DNA of 64,000 nucleotides from Breznakia pachnodae (GTDB lineage Bacteria; Bacillota_I; Bacilli_A; Erysipelotrichales; Erysipelotrichaceae), in contig NZ_JAUSUR010000002.1 in the NCBI RefSeq assembly GCF_030814225.1, positions 186,001 to 250,000 of the forward strand, given 5' to 3'. Shown here piece after piece: positions 19,947 through 28,336 of the stretch. The translations under genes were made by a program, and so were the position numbers. The notes under the pieces were generated by a model, which was not told the DNA's origin, made no database searches, and worked only from the letters and a program-made list of their open reading frames with translations. Each line of letters begins with the position of its first letter. Position 1 is the stretch's first letter.

Positions 19947-19975
19947 AAGAAAAAAGTGATCATTTCTGACCACTT
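19947..19975 (-). terminator. Terminator of the second lipoprotein gene
   Basis: On the minus strand AAGTGGTC pairs with GATCACTT over a six-base loop and is followed by TTTTTC. Confidence 0.85.
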
Positions 19976-19980
19976 ATCAA

Positions 19981-20418
19981 TTATTTAGAAGTACAAGTAT
20001 ATCCTTCATCTTCTAGTGCAGTTTTTGCTGACTTTGTAGTAAATGTTCCATCTTCACTTAATAAATCATCTACAAGTAAGTCTTCTGCTTTATAATCGTC
20101 CATATTATAAGTTAATGTTCCTGTAAACACTTTATCTTTTTCTTCATACTTATAACTCATTTCTTCGTATTGTTCATAATATGTAACATTATCATCTTGA
20201 TCTGTTTTATAACTTTCAATTGTTTCATCACTTTCTCCACTTAAATCATCTTCGAAAGTTTCGTATAATTCTGTTACCTTATCATCCTCTACTGTAAATA
20301 CAAAAGATGATTTTGATAACTCATCCTCAATCGTACAAGTAGTCGTATCACCACCACTATCACCACAACCGCCGACAAACATCATTAGTCCTAATGAAAT
20401 AACTATTAATTTTTTCAT
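19981..20418 (-). CDS. Small lipoprotein, YehR/DUF1307-like (paralogue)
   Basis: A 145-residue lipoprotein with signal peptide and lipobox FVGGC (Cys near residue 18), then a Gly/Asp spacer. The mature region begins TTTCTIEDELSKSSFVFTV and ends DEGYTCTSK, giving the paired early and late Cys residues also seen in the 17419-17862 protein. The mature part is strongly acidic. The two genes flank fhs and the candidate small RNA, on the same strand, and look like paralogues. GGAGGC precedes the ATG. The function of this lipoprotein type is unknown. Confidence 0.82.
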   Translation of the reverse strand: MKKLIVISLGLMMFVGGCGDSGGDTTTCTIEDELSKSSFVFTVEDDKVTELYETFEDDLSGESDETIESYKTDQDDNVTYYEQYEEMSYKYEEKDKVFTGTLTYNMDDYKAEDLLVDDLLSEDGTFTTKSAKTALEDEGYTCTSK

Positions 20419-20526
20419 AATTGCCTCCTAACTAATATACTATCGGTTACTCACAAAAGTTTCAATGATTTATTGAGAAAATTCACAAAACATTCATGTT
20501 ATAATGCTTTATAAGAGGATATTTCT

Positions 20527-21264
20527 ATGAATAATATAAAAGAACAGTTTGCAATTGATCTTAATTGTAAACCAGAAGAATTAGAAAATAATATATTTGT
20601 ATATGCTTCACCAAATGATCATACTTCTGCAGAATCAAGAAGTAATGGAATTATTATCATTTACAAAGGAAAACTGTATATTCGTTTGGACCATGAAGAC
20701 TTAACATTAAAGTTAGAAAATAAATACAAAGAAAAAGTGAGTGATTGGTTTTTTGAACCATCCAATATTATGCAGCTAGAATCTTTACTGCTTGAGCATG
20801 ATTATTTCATCTCTGAGTGGAAAATGTATTTTCTTCCTTTTAATGATGAGTTACATGATATTGATACAACAAACTTAGTGTATTATCACGATGATGAACT
20901 TATGCAGTTCAAAGGTGATAGTCGCTTTGATGAATGCTTTATGTATGATGAGGCATATCCGGATCGCATTGGGATTGCTTATGTTGAAGATGGAGAAATA
21001 CTGGGAATGTGTGGGAGTAACCAGACCGGAACCTATATGTTTGAAATGGGAATAAACACTATACCAGGAAGTGAAGGAAAAGGAATTGCACCACTATTGG
21101 TAAAAGCAACCATGAATGAAATCAGAAGAATATCAGATAATACATGTATTCCAGTATATGGAACGCAGTTCTCTCATATGCGTTCTATTAATGTGGCTTT
21201 ACGTAGTGGATATAAAGCAGGATGGACACAAATTAATATCTTGAAGAAAAAGAAAGGAAATTAG
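20527..21264 (+). CDS. GNAT-family acetyltransferase with N-terminal extension
   Basis: A 245-residue protein whose C-terminal half (about 115-240) has the GNAT fold. IGIAYVEDGEILGMCGSN forms the central strands. The acetyl-CoA-binding turn is seen in MGINTIPGSEGKGIAPLLVKATM, with a variant of the usual Q/RxxGxG/A signature. NVALRSGYKAGWTQI is the late strand. The N-terminal half (about 1-110) is a separate mixed domain. The substrate is unknown. The gene begins an operon with 21267, 21930 and 22772 and has an extended -10 (TGTTATAAT at 20497-20505). Confidence 0.8.
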   Translation: MNNIKEQFAIDLNCKPEELENNIFVYASPNDHTSAESRSNGIIIIYKGKLYIRLDHEDLTLKLENKYKEKVSDWFFEPSNIMQLESLLLEHDYFISEWKMYFLPFNDELHDIDTTNLVYYHDDELMQFKGDSRFDECFMYDEAYPDRIGIAYVEDGEILGMCGSNQTGTYMFEMGINTIPGSEGKGIAPLLVKATMNEIRRISDNTCIPVYGTQFSHMRSINVALRSGYKAGWTQINILKKKKGN

Positions 21265-21266
21265 TT

Positions 21267-21926
21267 ATGATAAGTGCAGAAAGCAGAAAACAAAAATCAA
21301 TTGAAAAATTAAATGAATTGGATATTCCTTATATTGAACATTTACCAGTAATTGAAACAAGTGATTCTTTTGAAGCAAGAACTGTAGAAGAAGTCGTACG
21401 TCGTGCTGCAGCTTCATTCTTTACAATTCAACATGCCTGTGACATTATGGCAGAAACGGATGTTGAACAGTCAAAGGAATTCTTTTTATCAATGCTTGAT
21501 AAATGGGGATTAATGGATGATCTTACAAATAAAGAAAAAGCAATTTTTGATGGAACGAGTTCAAATCAGGATGCTATTAACATGGTCTGGAAATATGAGG
21601 CAAACTATCCATTGCTTTGGTATCTTGGACTAATTGATGAACTTGATGTTCCTAATCACATTTGTGATACCAATACCGTGATTCAGATATTCCAAAATAA
21701 CGCTTCTGTGGAAGAATTATGTAAGGCATCTACTTTACGTGATGTAGAAGAATTATTGGATGAAGCAGATTTAATTTATCGTTACAACTGGGCTTGTGTA
21801 GATCATCGAGTAAACCAAAACAAAGATCCTAATTTGGATCCAGGTGTTGTATACGAAAGACACTGGGGACTTAACTGGCTGATTCGTTATGATGAAGATT
21901 GGGATTTTGTTTCAACGGACACATAA
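21267..21926 (+). CDS. DUF4272 domain protein
   Basis: A 219-residue protein matching the DUF4272 pattern along its whole length. It contains RKQKSIEKLNELDIPYIEHLPV at the start, EARTVEEVVRRAAASF, WKYEANYPLLWYLGLIDELDVP in the middle, and DEADLIYRYNWACVDHRVNQ with DPGVVYERHWGLNWLI at the end. The role of this family is unknown; members often occur in clusters of small cytoplasmic genes with SMI1/KNR4-like or immunity-like proteins. It starts 2 bp after the GNAT gene, so the two are translated together. Confidence 0.85.
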   Translation: MISAESRKQKSIEKLNELDIPYIEHLPVIETSDSFEARTVEEVVRRAAASFFTIQHACDIMAETDVEQSKEFFLSMLDKWGLMDDLTNKEKAIFDGTSSNQDAINMVWKYEANYPLLWYLGLIDELDVPNHICDTNTVIQIFQNNASVEELCKASTLRDVEELLDEADLIYRYNWACVDHRVNQNKDPNLDPGVVYERHWGLNWLIRYDEDWDFVSTDT

Positions 21927-21929
21927 GAT

Positions 21930-22766
21930 ATGAAAAAAGATTATTATACTCAATCACTGGAGATGTTGATTTATCTGATAGATATCTATCAAATTGATAG
22001 CGAAAATAGTAATTGGATCAATTGGTTACAGGAAGATATTCGTGCATGGAATAACACTCAGAGTGTTGAGCATCATACACAGGCTTATGGTGGTACAGGC
22101 TCTTTTAATGACCTTGCACTTTTAAAGATGCCAAAAGACAAACAATTGATCTTTGATACATTAAAAGATTTTTGTTATCAGTTTACCTTCTTTTATAAAC
22201 GAATTCATAGTGATCCTAACGTTTTAGAAAAAGAACTTTTACATGAAATTGTATTTAAGATAAAAGACAAAAATGTATCTGTTTATCTTATAGAGGGATT
22301 ACAAAGTGGTGATTTTTTATCTTTTTATAAAGATGATCTTGTTTATAATAAAATTGTTAATATCCGCTTTACTCGTGATAGTGTTTGTATGGCTGATGAT
22401 GTGATGGATAACAGTAGAACGTATCCATGTAATATCAATCACCTCTATGAGTCTATTATTACAATTGTAAAAGAACATCATTTCCTTGCAAGTATATCAG
22501 GAAATAATGTTGTATGGGTTCTATATAATCATCTTCATAAAGAAATATTATCTTATTATACAAAAGTTGATAAAGTTATCAGAATTATGAATAAACATAG
22601 TATTGATGAAGTATGTGAAGGTGAATACACTTTACACTTTCGCTATATAACATCACCAAAAGTACGTAAAGAACAATTAATGGAATCCTATAACTATAAG
22701 ATGCGTGAAATGTATATTAATGGTTTAAAAGAAGAACTGGAACTTTGTGATAAGTTAGGAGAATAG
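21930..22766 (+). CDS. Protein of unknown function, DUF6966-like N terminus
   Basis: I do not firmly recognise this 278-residue protein. Residues 10-65 (LEMLIYLIDIYQIDSENSNWINWL, then AYGGTGSFNDLALL) resemble the small DUF6966 domain found with immunity-type genes; that assignment is tentative. The rest is a soluble alpha/beta region rich in aromatic residues with no visible catalytic motif. It starts three bases after the DUF4272 stop with only a weak ribosome site, which points to translational coupling within the operon. Confidence 0.7.
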   Translation: MKKDYYTQSLEMLIYLIDIYQIDSENSNWINWLQEDIRAWNNTQSVEHHTQAYGGTGSFNDLALLKMPKDKQLIFDTLKDFCYQFTFFYKRIHSDPNVLEKELLHEIVFKIKDKNVSVYLIEGLQSGDFLSFYKDDLVYNKIVNIRFTRDSVCMADDVMDNSRTYPCNINHLYESIITIVKEHHFLASISGNNVVWVLYNHLHKEILSYYTKVDKVIRIMNKHSIDEVCEGEYTLHFRYITSPKVRKEQLMESYNYKMREMYINGLKEELELCDKLGE

Positions 22767-22771
22767 TTTAC

Positions 22772-23218
22772 ATGAATAATATAGATTTCTCACAACCTGA
22801 TGTCCTCCTGTTATTTGGAGGGTTAACATTCGCTATCCTTATATTTATGATAGTTCTTTTCATTGTATTTCGATTATTCAAATTGTATATTCCAAAATCT
22901 AAATTATTTAATGATGACTATATAAAACAATCAATTCGAAACACCAGTATACTAAGAAAAAGCTGTTTGGTAGTGTTTACTATTCAAGTCATAGTGGCAG
23001 TATTGTGGCATTTCAATATTATTAGTTTCATTCCTAAAGATAGTTTTCCTTTTATTGGTATCTTTATTGTATTTATGACGCTGATGATGGTGATTGGTCT
23101 TGGACCCGTTCTGGTAAGATCAAGACACTATACAAAGAATTTTAAAGAGTACTTAAATGGTACAGATATTAATAATCAAATTAGAAATAAACGAATGTAT
23201 ATAAATAGAAAATTGTAA
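22772..23218 (+). CDS. Small membrane protein of unknown function
   Basis: A 148-residue protein with three hydrophobic segments: about residues 12-36 (LLLFGGLTFAILIFMIVLFIVF), 66-84 and 92-112. A basic loop (SIRNTSILRKS) lies between the first and second, and the hydrophilic tail ends RNKRMYINRKL. No family is recognised. It is the last gene of the four-gene operon and is followed by a bidirectional terminator. A TAGGAGAATAG ribosome site lies just before the ATG. Confidence 0.72.
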   Translation: MNNIDFSQPDVLLLFGGLTFAILIFMIVLFIVFRLFKLYIPKSKLFNDDYIKQSIRNTSILRKSCLVVFTIQVIVAVLWHFNIISFIPKDSFPFIGIFIVFMTLMMVIGLGPVLVRSRHYTKNFKEYLNGTDINNQIRNKRMYINRKL

Positions 23219-23256
23219 AAAAGATGTTACTTCTTGTTGTTGAGTAACATCTTTCT
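23219..23256. terminator. Bidirectional terminator between convergent operons
   Basis: AAGATGTTACT and AGTAACATCTT form an eleven-base-pair stem. T-runs follow on both strands, so it serves the rightward GNAT operon and the leftward beta-glucoside operon. Confidence 0.85.
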
Positions 23257-23263
23257 TACTTAT

Positions 23264-24688
23264 TTATAGAATTTTTCCATTTGTTTCAATTACTTTTTGA
23301 TACCAATAATAAGATTTTTTAGGTATACGTTTTGCACTTCCTTGAAGTTTATTGTCTAAGTCTACATAAACAAATCCATAGCGCTTACTCATTTCACCAC
23401 TCGAACCACTTACAAGATCAATCGATGTCCAAGCATGATATCCAATACAATTAACGCCATCAACTTCAATAGCAAGTTTCATTTGTTCGATATGTTTTCT
23501 TAAATAATCAATACGATATGTGTCATCAACGTTATTATCAACTACTTCTTCTTCACCACCAATTCCATTTTCAACAACCATAATTGGTAATTGATAGCGA
23601 TTATGTAATACATTGAGTGCATATCGAAAACCTACAGGATCAATCGTAAATCCCCAAGGTGTTTTTTCTAAGTAAGGATTATCTATTCCCATAGAAAATC
23701 CAGCATTTTGCATTTTCATTTTTGATTTATCATTAGATGCTACATTAGACATATAATAAGAAAACGCAAGATAGTCAATTTTTCCATTTTCCATATCTTC
23801 TTTATCTCCAGGAAGAATTGGCAATACAATTCCAGCATCTTTGTATGCATTTAGTTGATACTGAGGATAACTACCTCGGCAAAGAATATCAAGAATAAAG
23901 AAGTCATTTTCAGATTGTTTAACACTTTCCATAACATCCAAAGGATTACATGTATTTGGATAAATAGGTATAAAAGCATTCATAATACTTACTTTTATAT
24001 TTGGATCAATACTGTGTCCTAACAGTACTGTTTTCGATGTAGCTAAAATCATATGATAAACAATATCTGCTGTTGCTTGTTCTTTATTATCATATTTATC
24101 AATTTCTACTCCAGAGCTCATAAAAGCAAGAACTGAAGCATAGTCATTCTTTGGAATCGCATGGTTTACTTCATTGAATGTCATCCAGTATTTAACTTTT
24201 CCTTTGTAGCGTTCCATTACCGTTTTGGCGTAAATAAGAAATAAATCAACAAGTTTTCTATTTGTCCATGAGCCATATTTTTTTGTTAGATTAAGTGGGA
24301 AATCTATATGAACAAGTGTTACTACAGGTTCAATATTATATTCTAACAGTGCATCAATAATTTTCTCATAAAAAAGTAATCCTTCTTCATTTGGAACTTC
24401 ATCATCCCCATTTGGAAAAATTCGTGCCCATGATATTGAAAAGCGATAACTCTTTACTCCAAGTTCTGCAAGTAACTTTAAGTCTTCTGGATATGTGTGA
24501 TAAAAATCAATTGCGTTATGACTAGGATAAAACTCTCCCTCTTCAACTTCTTTTGTTGCCCTTCTGGCATATGTTTTTCCTCCAACAGTTATAACATCCG
24601 CAATTGTTAGTCCTTTTCCACCTTCTAAATATGCACCTTCCATCTGCGGAGCAGAAGAGGCTGTACCCCATAAAAAATTACTGTTCAT
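23264..24688 (-). CDS. 6-phospho-beta-glucosidase (GH1)
   Basis: This family-1 glycosidase hydrolyses phosphorylated beta-glucosides brought in by the adjacent PTS, releasing glucose 6-phosphate. The 474 residues show the (beta/alpha)8 GH1 signatures: FLWGTASSAPQMEG at the N terminus, the acid/base Glu in FNEVN (near residue 173), and the nucleophile Glu in VVENGIG (near 373). The C-terminal end (KRIPKKSYYWYQKVI) is typical of phospho-glucosidases. Its ATG overlaps the stop of the PTS gene, so it is the last gene of an antiterminator-PTS-hydrolase operon. The exact sugar (for example cellobiose, arbutin or salicin) cannot be told. Confidence 0.93.
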   Translation of the reverse strand: MNSNFLWGTASSAPQMEGAYLEGGKGLTIADVITVGGKTYARRATKEVEEGEFYPSHNAIDFYHTYPEDLKLLAELGVKSYRFSISWARIFPNGDDEVPNEEGLLFYEKIIDALLEYNIEPVVTLVHIDFPLNLTKKYGSWTNRKLVDLFLIYAKTVMERYKGKVKYWMTFNEVNHAIPKNDYASVLAFMSSGVEIDKYDNKEQATADIVYHMILATSKTVLLGHSIDPNIKVSIMNAFIPIYPNTCNPLDVMESVKQSENDFFILDILCRGSYPQYQLNAYKDAGIVLPILPGDKEDMENGKIDYLAFSYYMSNVASNDKSKMKMQNAGFSMGIDNPYLEKTPWGFTIDPVGFRYALNVLHNRYQLPIMVVENGIGGEEEVVDNNVDDTYRIDYLRKHIEQMKLAIEVDGVNCIGYHAWTSIDLVSGSSGEMSKRYGFVYVDLDNKLQGSAKRIPKKSYYWYQKVIETNGKIL

Positions 24689-26523
24689 TATGATGCCTCC
24701 TTTATTTCAATTGACAGCATTAATTCATTCACCTTAATATCTTTTGCATCTACAGTTATAACATTTTTATAGTCATCCGTATTTGTAACAATAAACATTA
24801 CAACATTGTCATATCCTTCTTTTTCTATTTCTTCATAATCAAATTCAATCAACGTTTGTCCTGCAGTTACTTTTTCTCCTGCTTTAATTTTAGGATTAAA
24901 CCATTTTCCATTTAGATTAACAGTATCTATACCAATATGAATTAATAACTCTAAACCATCTTCAGTTGTTAAACCTATTGCATGGTTTGTAGGAAATAAT
25001 GTTGTTACTATTGCATCAAAAGGAGCTACTAAAACATTACTTTTCGGTTTTATTGCAATACCCTTTCCTATTGATTCAGAAGAAAATACACGGTCATTTA
25101 CTTCGGAAAGAGGAATCACTTTTCCGGTGATAGGTGCAAAAACTTTAAACGTATCCAACATTCCATTTTTCGGATTATTTTCTGGTGTTAAACTATAAAA
25201 ATAAGAAATGAGAAATGATACTCCAAATGAAATAGCAACGGTTCCACAAGCAACATAGAAATTTCCCATTGGATTTTCACCAGCAATGTAAGCAGGTAAC
25301 CCTATAATTGAACTAGTTAATGCATATGTTCTCAGTCCAAAGATTCCAGCAAACAGACCACCTAATCCACCACCAATTGCTGTCGCAACATATGGTCGTT
25401 TATACTTCATAAGCACTCCATAGTTTGCTGGTTCAGTAACACCTAGTAGAGCACTGGTTCCTGTTGCAAATGCTAGTTGTTTTACCTGTGTTTTATGAGC
25501 TCTCAAAGCGATAGCTAAAGTAGCTCCAGCAACTGCCATATCAGCTGCCTGACCAATAGGACTAATTAATGGATCATATCCTAATTCTGCTAAGTTCGTA
25601 AATATTATTGGAATCATAAAACCTGCTGTACCACTAATTATTAAGAATGGATAAATAATTGCAGTTAATGGTATTACAAGCCAATATCCTACTGTATTAC
25701 CAATAAAATCAAATATATAACCTAATCCATTACCAACCCATGTTCCTAGTGGGCCAAAAATAAATAGAGTTACACTTAACGTAATTACTATTAAGAATAC
25801 AGGTTGAATGATAAATCTAATCTTTTCATTAATATATTTCTCTGTTTTCTTCTCTATAAAACTCATAAACCAAACTGCCATAATAATTGGTAAAATAGAA
25901 TTTGAATATGTCACTGTTGGTACACCAACACCAAATAACCCTAACCCTTCTACTCCGTTAATTGAAGTAGACACCAATACAGTTGCTAAGGCCATAGCTA
26001 AATACGGGTTTGTATTAAGTTTTAGTGCAACTGCATTCGCTATAAAAATAGGAAGGAAGAAGAAGATTGATGTTTGGATTGCTGATAAAACTATATAAGT
26101 TGAACTATCTTCTTGTAATATTCCTGTTAATTTTAAAACTGTTAACAACGCGGTTAAAACCCCCGATATCATAAATAATGGAATAATTGGATTAATACCA
26201 TTTATCAACAAATCCAATGCTGTTTTAAATGGATTCATTTTCTTAGTACTACTTTTTGTATTCTTATTTATTAATGTTGTTTGATTAATAATTTCATCAT
26301 ATACATGAGCTACTTCTGTTCCGATAATGATTTGAAATAACATATCTGTACTAACAATACCTATTACTATTACTCCATCTGTATCTTCTAATTCTTTTAT
26401 GTTTGCTTTGCTTTGATCTTTTAATTCAAAACGTAATCTTGTAACACAATACGTTAAGCTAATAATATTCTCTTGTCCGCCTACTAAATTAATAATTGTC
26501 TTCGCGGTTTCTTTAAAATTCAT
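24688..26523 (-). CDS. Beta-glucoside PTS transporter, EIIBCA fusion
   Basis: A 611-residue membrane permease-kinase that imports and phosphorylates a beta-glucoside. EIIB is N-terminal (phospho-Cys26 in TYCVTRLRFEL). EIIC occupies about 105-460, with about ten membrane segments and the substrate-loop motifs GVTEPANYGVLMKYKRP. EIIA is C-terminal (about 475-605, active His in LLIHIGIDTVNL). The domain order is that of the BglP family. Translation and transcription are probably controlled by the upstream antiterminator, because a RAT element and a hairpin holding the ribosome site lie directly before the start. Confidence 0.95.
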   Translation of the reverse strand: MNFKETAKTIINLVGGQENIISLTYCVTRLRFELKDQSKANIKELEDTDGVIVIGIVSTDMLFQIIIGTEVAHVYDEIINQTTLINKNTKSSTKKMNPFKTALDLLINGINPIIPLFMISGVLTALLTVLKLTGILQEDSSTYIVLSAIQTSIFFFLPIFIANAVALKLNTNPYLAMALATVLVSTSINGVEGLGLFGVGVPTVTYSNSILPIIMAVWFMSFIEKKTEKYINEKIRFIIQPVFLIVITLSVTLFIFGPLGTWVGNGLGYIFDFIGNTVGYWLVIPLTAIIYPFLIISGTAGFMIPIIFTNLAELGYDPLISPIGQAADMAVAGATLAIALRAHKTQVKQLAFATGTSALLGVTEPANYGVLMKYKRPYVATAIGGGLGGLFAGIFGLRTYALTSSIIGLPAYIAGENPMGNFYVACGTVAISFGVSFLISYFYSLTPENNPKNGMLDTFKVFAPITGKVIPLSEVNDRVFSSESIGKGIAIKPKSNVLVAPFDAIVTTLFPTNHAIGLTTEDGLELLIHIGIDTVNLNGKWFNPKIKAGEKVTAGQTLIEFDYEEIEKEGYDNVVMFIVTNTDDYKNVITVDAKDIKVNELMLSIEIKEAS

Positions 26524-26533
26524 AATTTTTTCT

Positions 26534-26574
26534 CCTTTTTGTTCAAAAAGGTTTTGCCCTTACGGTAACAAGCC
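26534..26574 (-). promoter_or_regulatory. RAT antiterminator site overlapping a hairpin that sequesters the EIIBCA ribosome site
   Basis: On the minus strand GGCTTGTTACC...GGGCAAAACC (plus 26550-26574) matches the BglG/LicT ribonucleic antiterminator consensus. Its 3' CC overlaps the 5' arm of CCTTTTT-GAAC-AAAAAGG (plus 26534-26551). The 3' arm contains part of the AAGGAG ribosome site, and there is no T-run after it. Binding of the regulator to the RAT would therefore free the ribosome site as well as, or instead of, blocking termination. Confidence 0.7.
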
Positions 26575-26581
26575 AACTATT

Positions 26582-27421
26582 TTATTTTTTATAACTTCGA
26601 CTAATGTGTATAGCCAAATATAATCTTTCATCTTTTGTCATTGTATATTGATAAGAATGATACAAGTATTTTTCAATCGTATCGATACTTTTTTCAATCA
26701 CACTATCAATTTTATAAAATGTTTGATTATCTGCAATTTCGATCGCCTCACCTCTTTTCTCTTGATCATCTTGAAGTATTCTTTTCGCAAAGTACCGAAG
26801 ATGTGTAATCAACCTTTGTCCATCCAATGATGTTTCATCAATACTCATCATTAATGACACTCTGATAATTTTCAAAATATCTGCTACAATTTCAGTCATT
26901 TTAACAGCTAATCCAGTATCTCTGTTTGATGACTGATTATTTACAAAATGAAGTGCAATCTGAACTGCTTCTTCTTCATCCATCGTAAGATTATAATATT
27001 CATTTATTCTTTCTACTGCATATTCTCCAATCGCATATTCTTTTTGATAAAAGTGTTTAACATCATAACTCAATGGACTCTTCAAAAATATATGATTTGA
27101 AAAGCGTTCAATTGCAAAACTAATATGTTCTAGAAAAGCTAAATAAACAAAATCATGTATTTCACTTTCTAATAAATTTGATGCATAAGTAACTACTTCA
27201 TCAGCAATTGTTATATTTAATTCTGGAGTTGTTTTAAGCAATCGACTAAAGTCTTCAACTAACTTATGAGAATTCAAAATAAAGGTTTTATCAATTTCTT
27301 CTGGCAATACTTCATCTCCCACTTTTTTTCTAAACCCAATCCCTGTGGCTATAACGATTATTTCATCTTTTTGTTTAGATGCAATAATTACATTATTGTT
27401 TAGAACTTGCTTTACATACAT
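26582..27421 (-). CDS. LicT/BglG-type transcriptional antiterminator
   Basis: This 279-residue RNA-binding regulator has a co-antiterminator domain (about 1-55: YVKQVLNNNVIIA, GIGFRKKVGDEV) and two PTS regulation domains with the usual His positions (LEHISFAIERF, YDVKHFYQKEYAIGEYAVERI, LHFVNNQ, LITHLRYFAKRIL, LAIHISRSYK). In this family the PTS phosphorylates the PRDs, so the protein binds RAT RNA only when the sugar is present. The ATG at 27421 is chosen because AAAGGAGG precedes it. Its own leader carries a RAT and an overlapping terminator, indicating self-control. Confidence 0.93.
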   Translation of the reverse strand: MYVKQVLNNNVIIASKQKDEIIVIATGIGFRKKVGDEVLPEEIDKTFILNSHKLVEDFSRLLKTTPELNITIADEVVTYASNLLESEIHDFVYLAFLEHISFAIERFSNHIFLKSPLSYDVKHFYQKEYAIGEYAVERINEYYNLTMDEEEAVQIALHFVNNQSSNRDTGLAVKMTEIVADILKIIRVSLMMSIDETSLDGQRLITHLRYFAKRILQDDQEKRGEAIEIADNQTFYKIDSVIEKSIDTIEKYLYHSYQYTMTKDERLYLAIHISRSYKK

Positions 27422-27440
27422 AGAATTTCCTCCTTTAGAA

Positions 27441-27505
27441 CAAAAAAACAGAACACACAAAAACATGTTAGTTTTTGCAAGTTCTGCCCATTAGGTAACA
27501 GTCTT
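27441..27505 (-). promoter_or_regulatory. RAT site with overlapping terminator in the antiterminator leader
   Basis: On the minus strand the RAT-like AGACTGTTACC...GGGCAGAACTT (plus 27479-27505) overlaps a terminator. The terminator stem pairs CAGAAC with GTTCTG and CAAAAAC with GTTTTTG, and TTTTTTT follows (plus 27441-27486). The two structures exclude each other, the classic LicT/BglG switch. Confidence 0.85.
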
Positions 27506-27525
27506 GATATATCTTTTACACTTAG

Positions 27526-27554
27526 ATTATAGCAACATAATAAATTAGAGTCAA
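27526..27554 (-). promoter_or_regulatory. SigA-type promoter of the beta-glucoside operon
   Basis: On the minus strand TTGACT, 17 bases, TATAAT. Transcription would start about 15 bp before the RAT element. Confidence 0.8.
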
Positions 27555-27557
27555 TCA

Positions 27558-27597
27558 CGAAAAAAAAAGACAACGAATCTTATAACATCCATTGTCT
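27558..27597 (-). terminator. Terminator of the ABC transporter operon
   Basis: On the minus strand AGACAATG pairs imperfectly with CGTTGTCT and is followed by TTTTTTTT. It sits just past the stop of the ATPase gene and directly before the next promoter. Confidence 0.8.
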
Positions 27598-27607
27598 AAT
27601 ATTTATC

Positions 27608-28333
27608 TTATTCACCATGTACTAATTTTTCAACATACGCATTTGCTGGATTTGCTTGTATTTCTTCAGCAGTTCCATATTGTGCAATTTCACCACTTTC
27701 CAGTACTAATATTTTCGTACCTAACTTTAGTGCCTCTTGAATATCATGAGTTACAAAGATAATGGTTACATTCGTTTCATCATGAATTCGTTTAATTTCT
27801 TCTTGCAACTGATGTCTGGTAATTTCATCTACTGCCCCAAATGGTTCATCCATTAATAGAATATCTGGAGACGCTGCTAGTGATCTGGCAATACCTACAC
27901 GTTGCTGTTGTCCACCTGATAATTCATCTGGATAACGATCCAGTAAGTCTTGATCAAGACCAACAACATGAATCCATTTTTCAACTGCTGCTTTGGTTTT
28001 TGCTTTGTTTCGTTTATTTAATAAGTTTGGTACATAAGCAATGTTATCTTTTACACTCATATGTGGAAACAATCCACTACCTTGAATTGCATAGCCAATG
28101 TTTCTTCTTAACTCAATAAGATTTTCTTTCTGGATATCTTTTCCTTCTACATAAATGGTTCCACTATCTAAAGAATTTAAACCATTAATCATTTTCAACA
28201 ATGTTGTTTTACCACAACCAGATGTTCCAATTAAAGTTACAAATTCACCTTTATCAATTTCTAAATTAAAGTCAGGAATAATAACATTATCGCCATAAGA
28301 TTTTTTTGCATGTTCAAATTTAATGATACTCAT
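27608..28333 (-). CDS. ABC transporter ATPase, glycine betaine/choline (OpuCA/ProV) type
   Basis: This 241-residue cytoplasmic ATPase drives uptake through the adjacent permease-binding protein. Walker A is GTSGCGKTT, the Q-loop is YAIQGSGLFPHM, the signature is LSGGQQQRVGIARSLA, Walker B is ILLMDEPFGAVDE, and the switch His lies in IIFVTHDIQEA. It fits the betaine/carnitine/choline group by its partner. Unlike full-length OpuCA it stops at about residue 241 and has no C-terminal CBS domains, so osmotic sensing through CBS is unlikely. It starts 3 bp after the permease gene. Confidence 0.92.
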   Translation of the reverse strand: MSIIKFEHAKKSYGDNVIIPDFNLEIDKGEFVTLIGTSGCGKTTLLKMINGLNSLDSGTIYVEGKDIQKENLIELRRNIGYAIQGSGLFPHMSVKDNIAYVPNLLNKRNKAKTKAAVEKWIHVVGLDQDLLDRYPDELSGGQQQRVGIARSLAASPDILLMDEPFGAVDEITRHQLQEEIKRIHDETNVTIIFVTHDIQEALKLGTKILVLESGEIAQYGTAEEIQANPANAYVEKLVHGE

Positions 28334-28336
28334 ATG

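Noticed and set aside
18183..19980. Folate or ZTP riboswitch controlling fhs
   Set aside because: The leader between the promoter (19882-19910) and the start codon is about 20 nt, too short for a riboswitch, and the structured RNA lies downstream of fhs.
26591..26600. CGACTAAT on the plus strand
   Set aside because: It lies at the end of the antiterminator coding region and has no GAAC 17 bases upstream, so it is a chance match.
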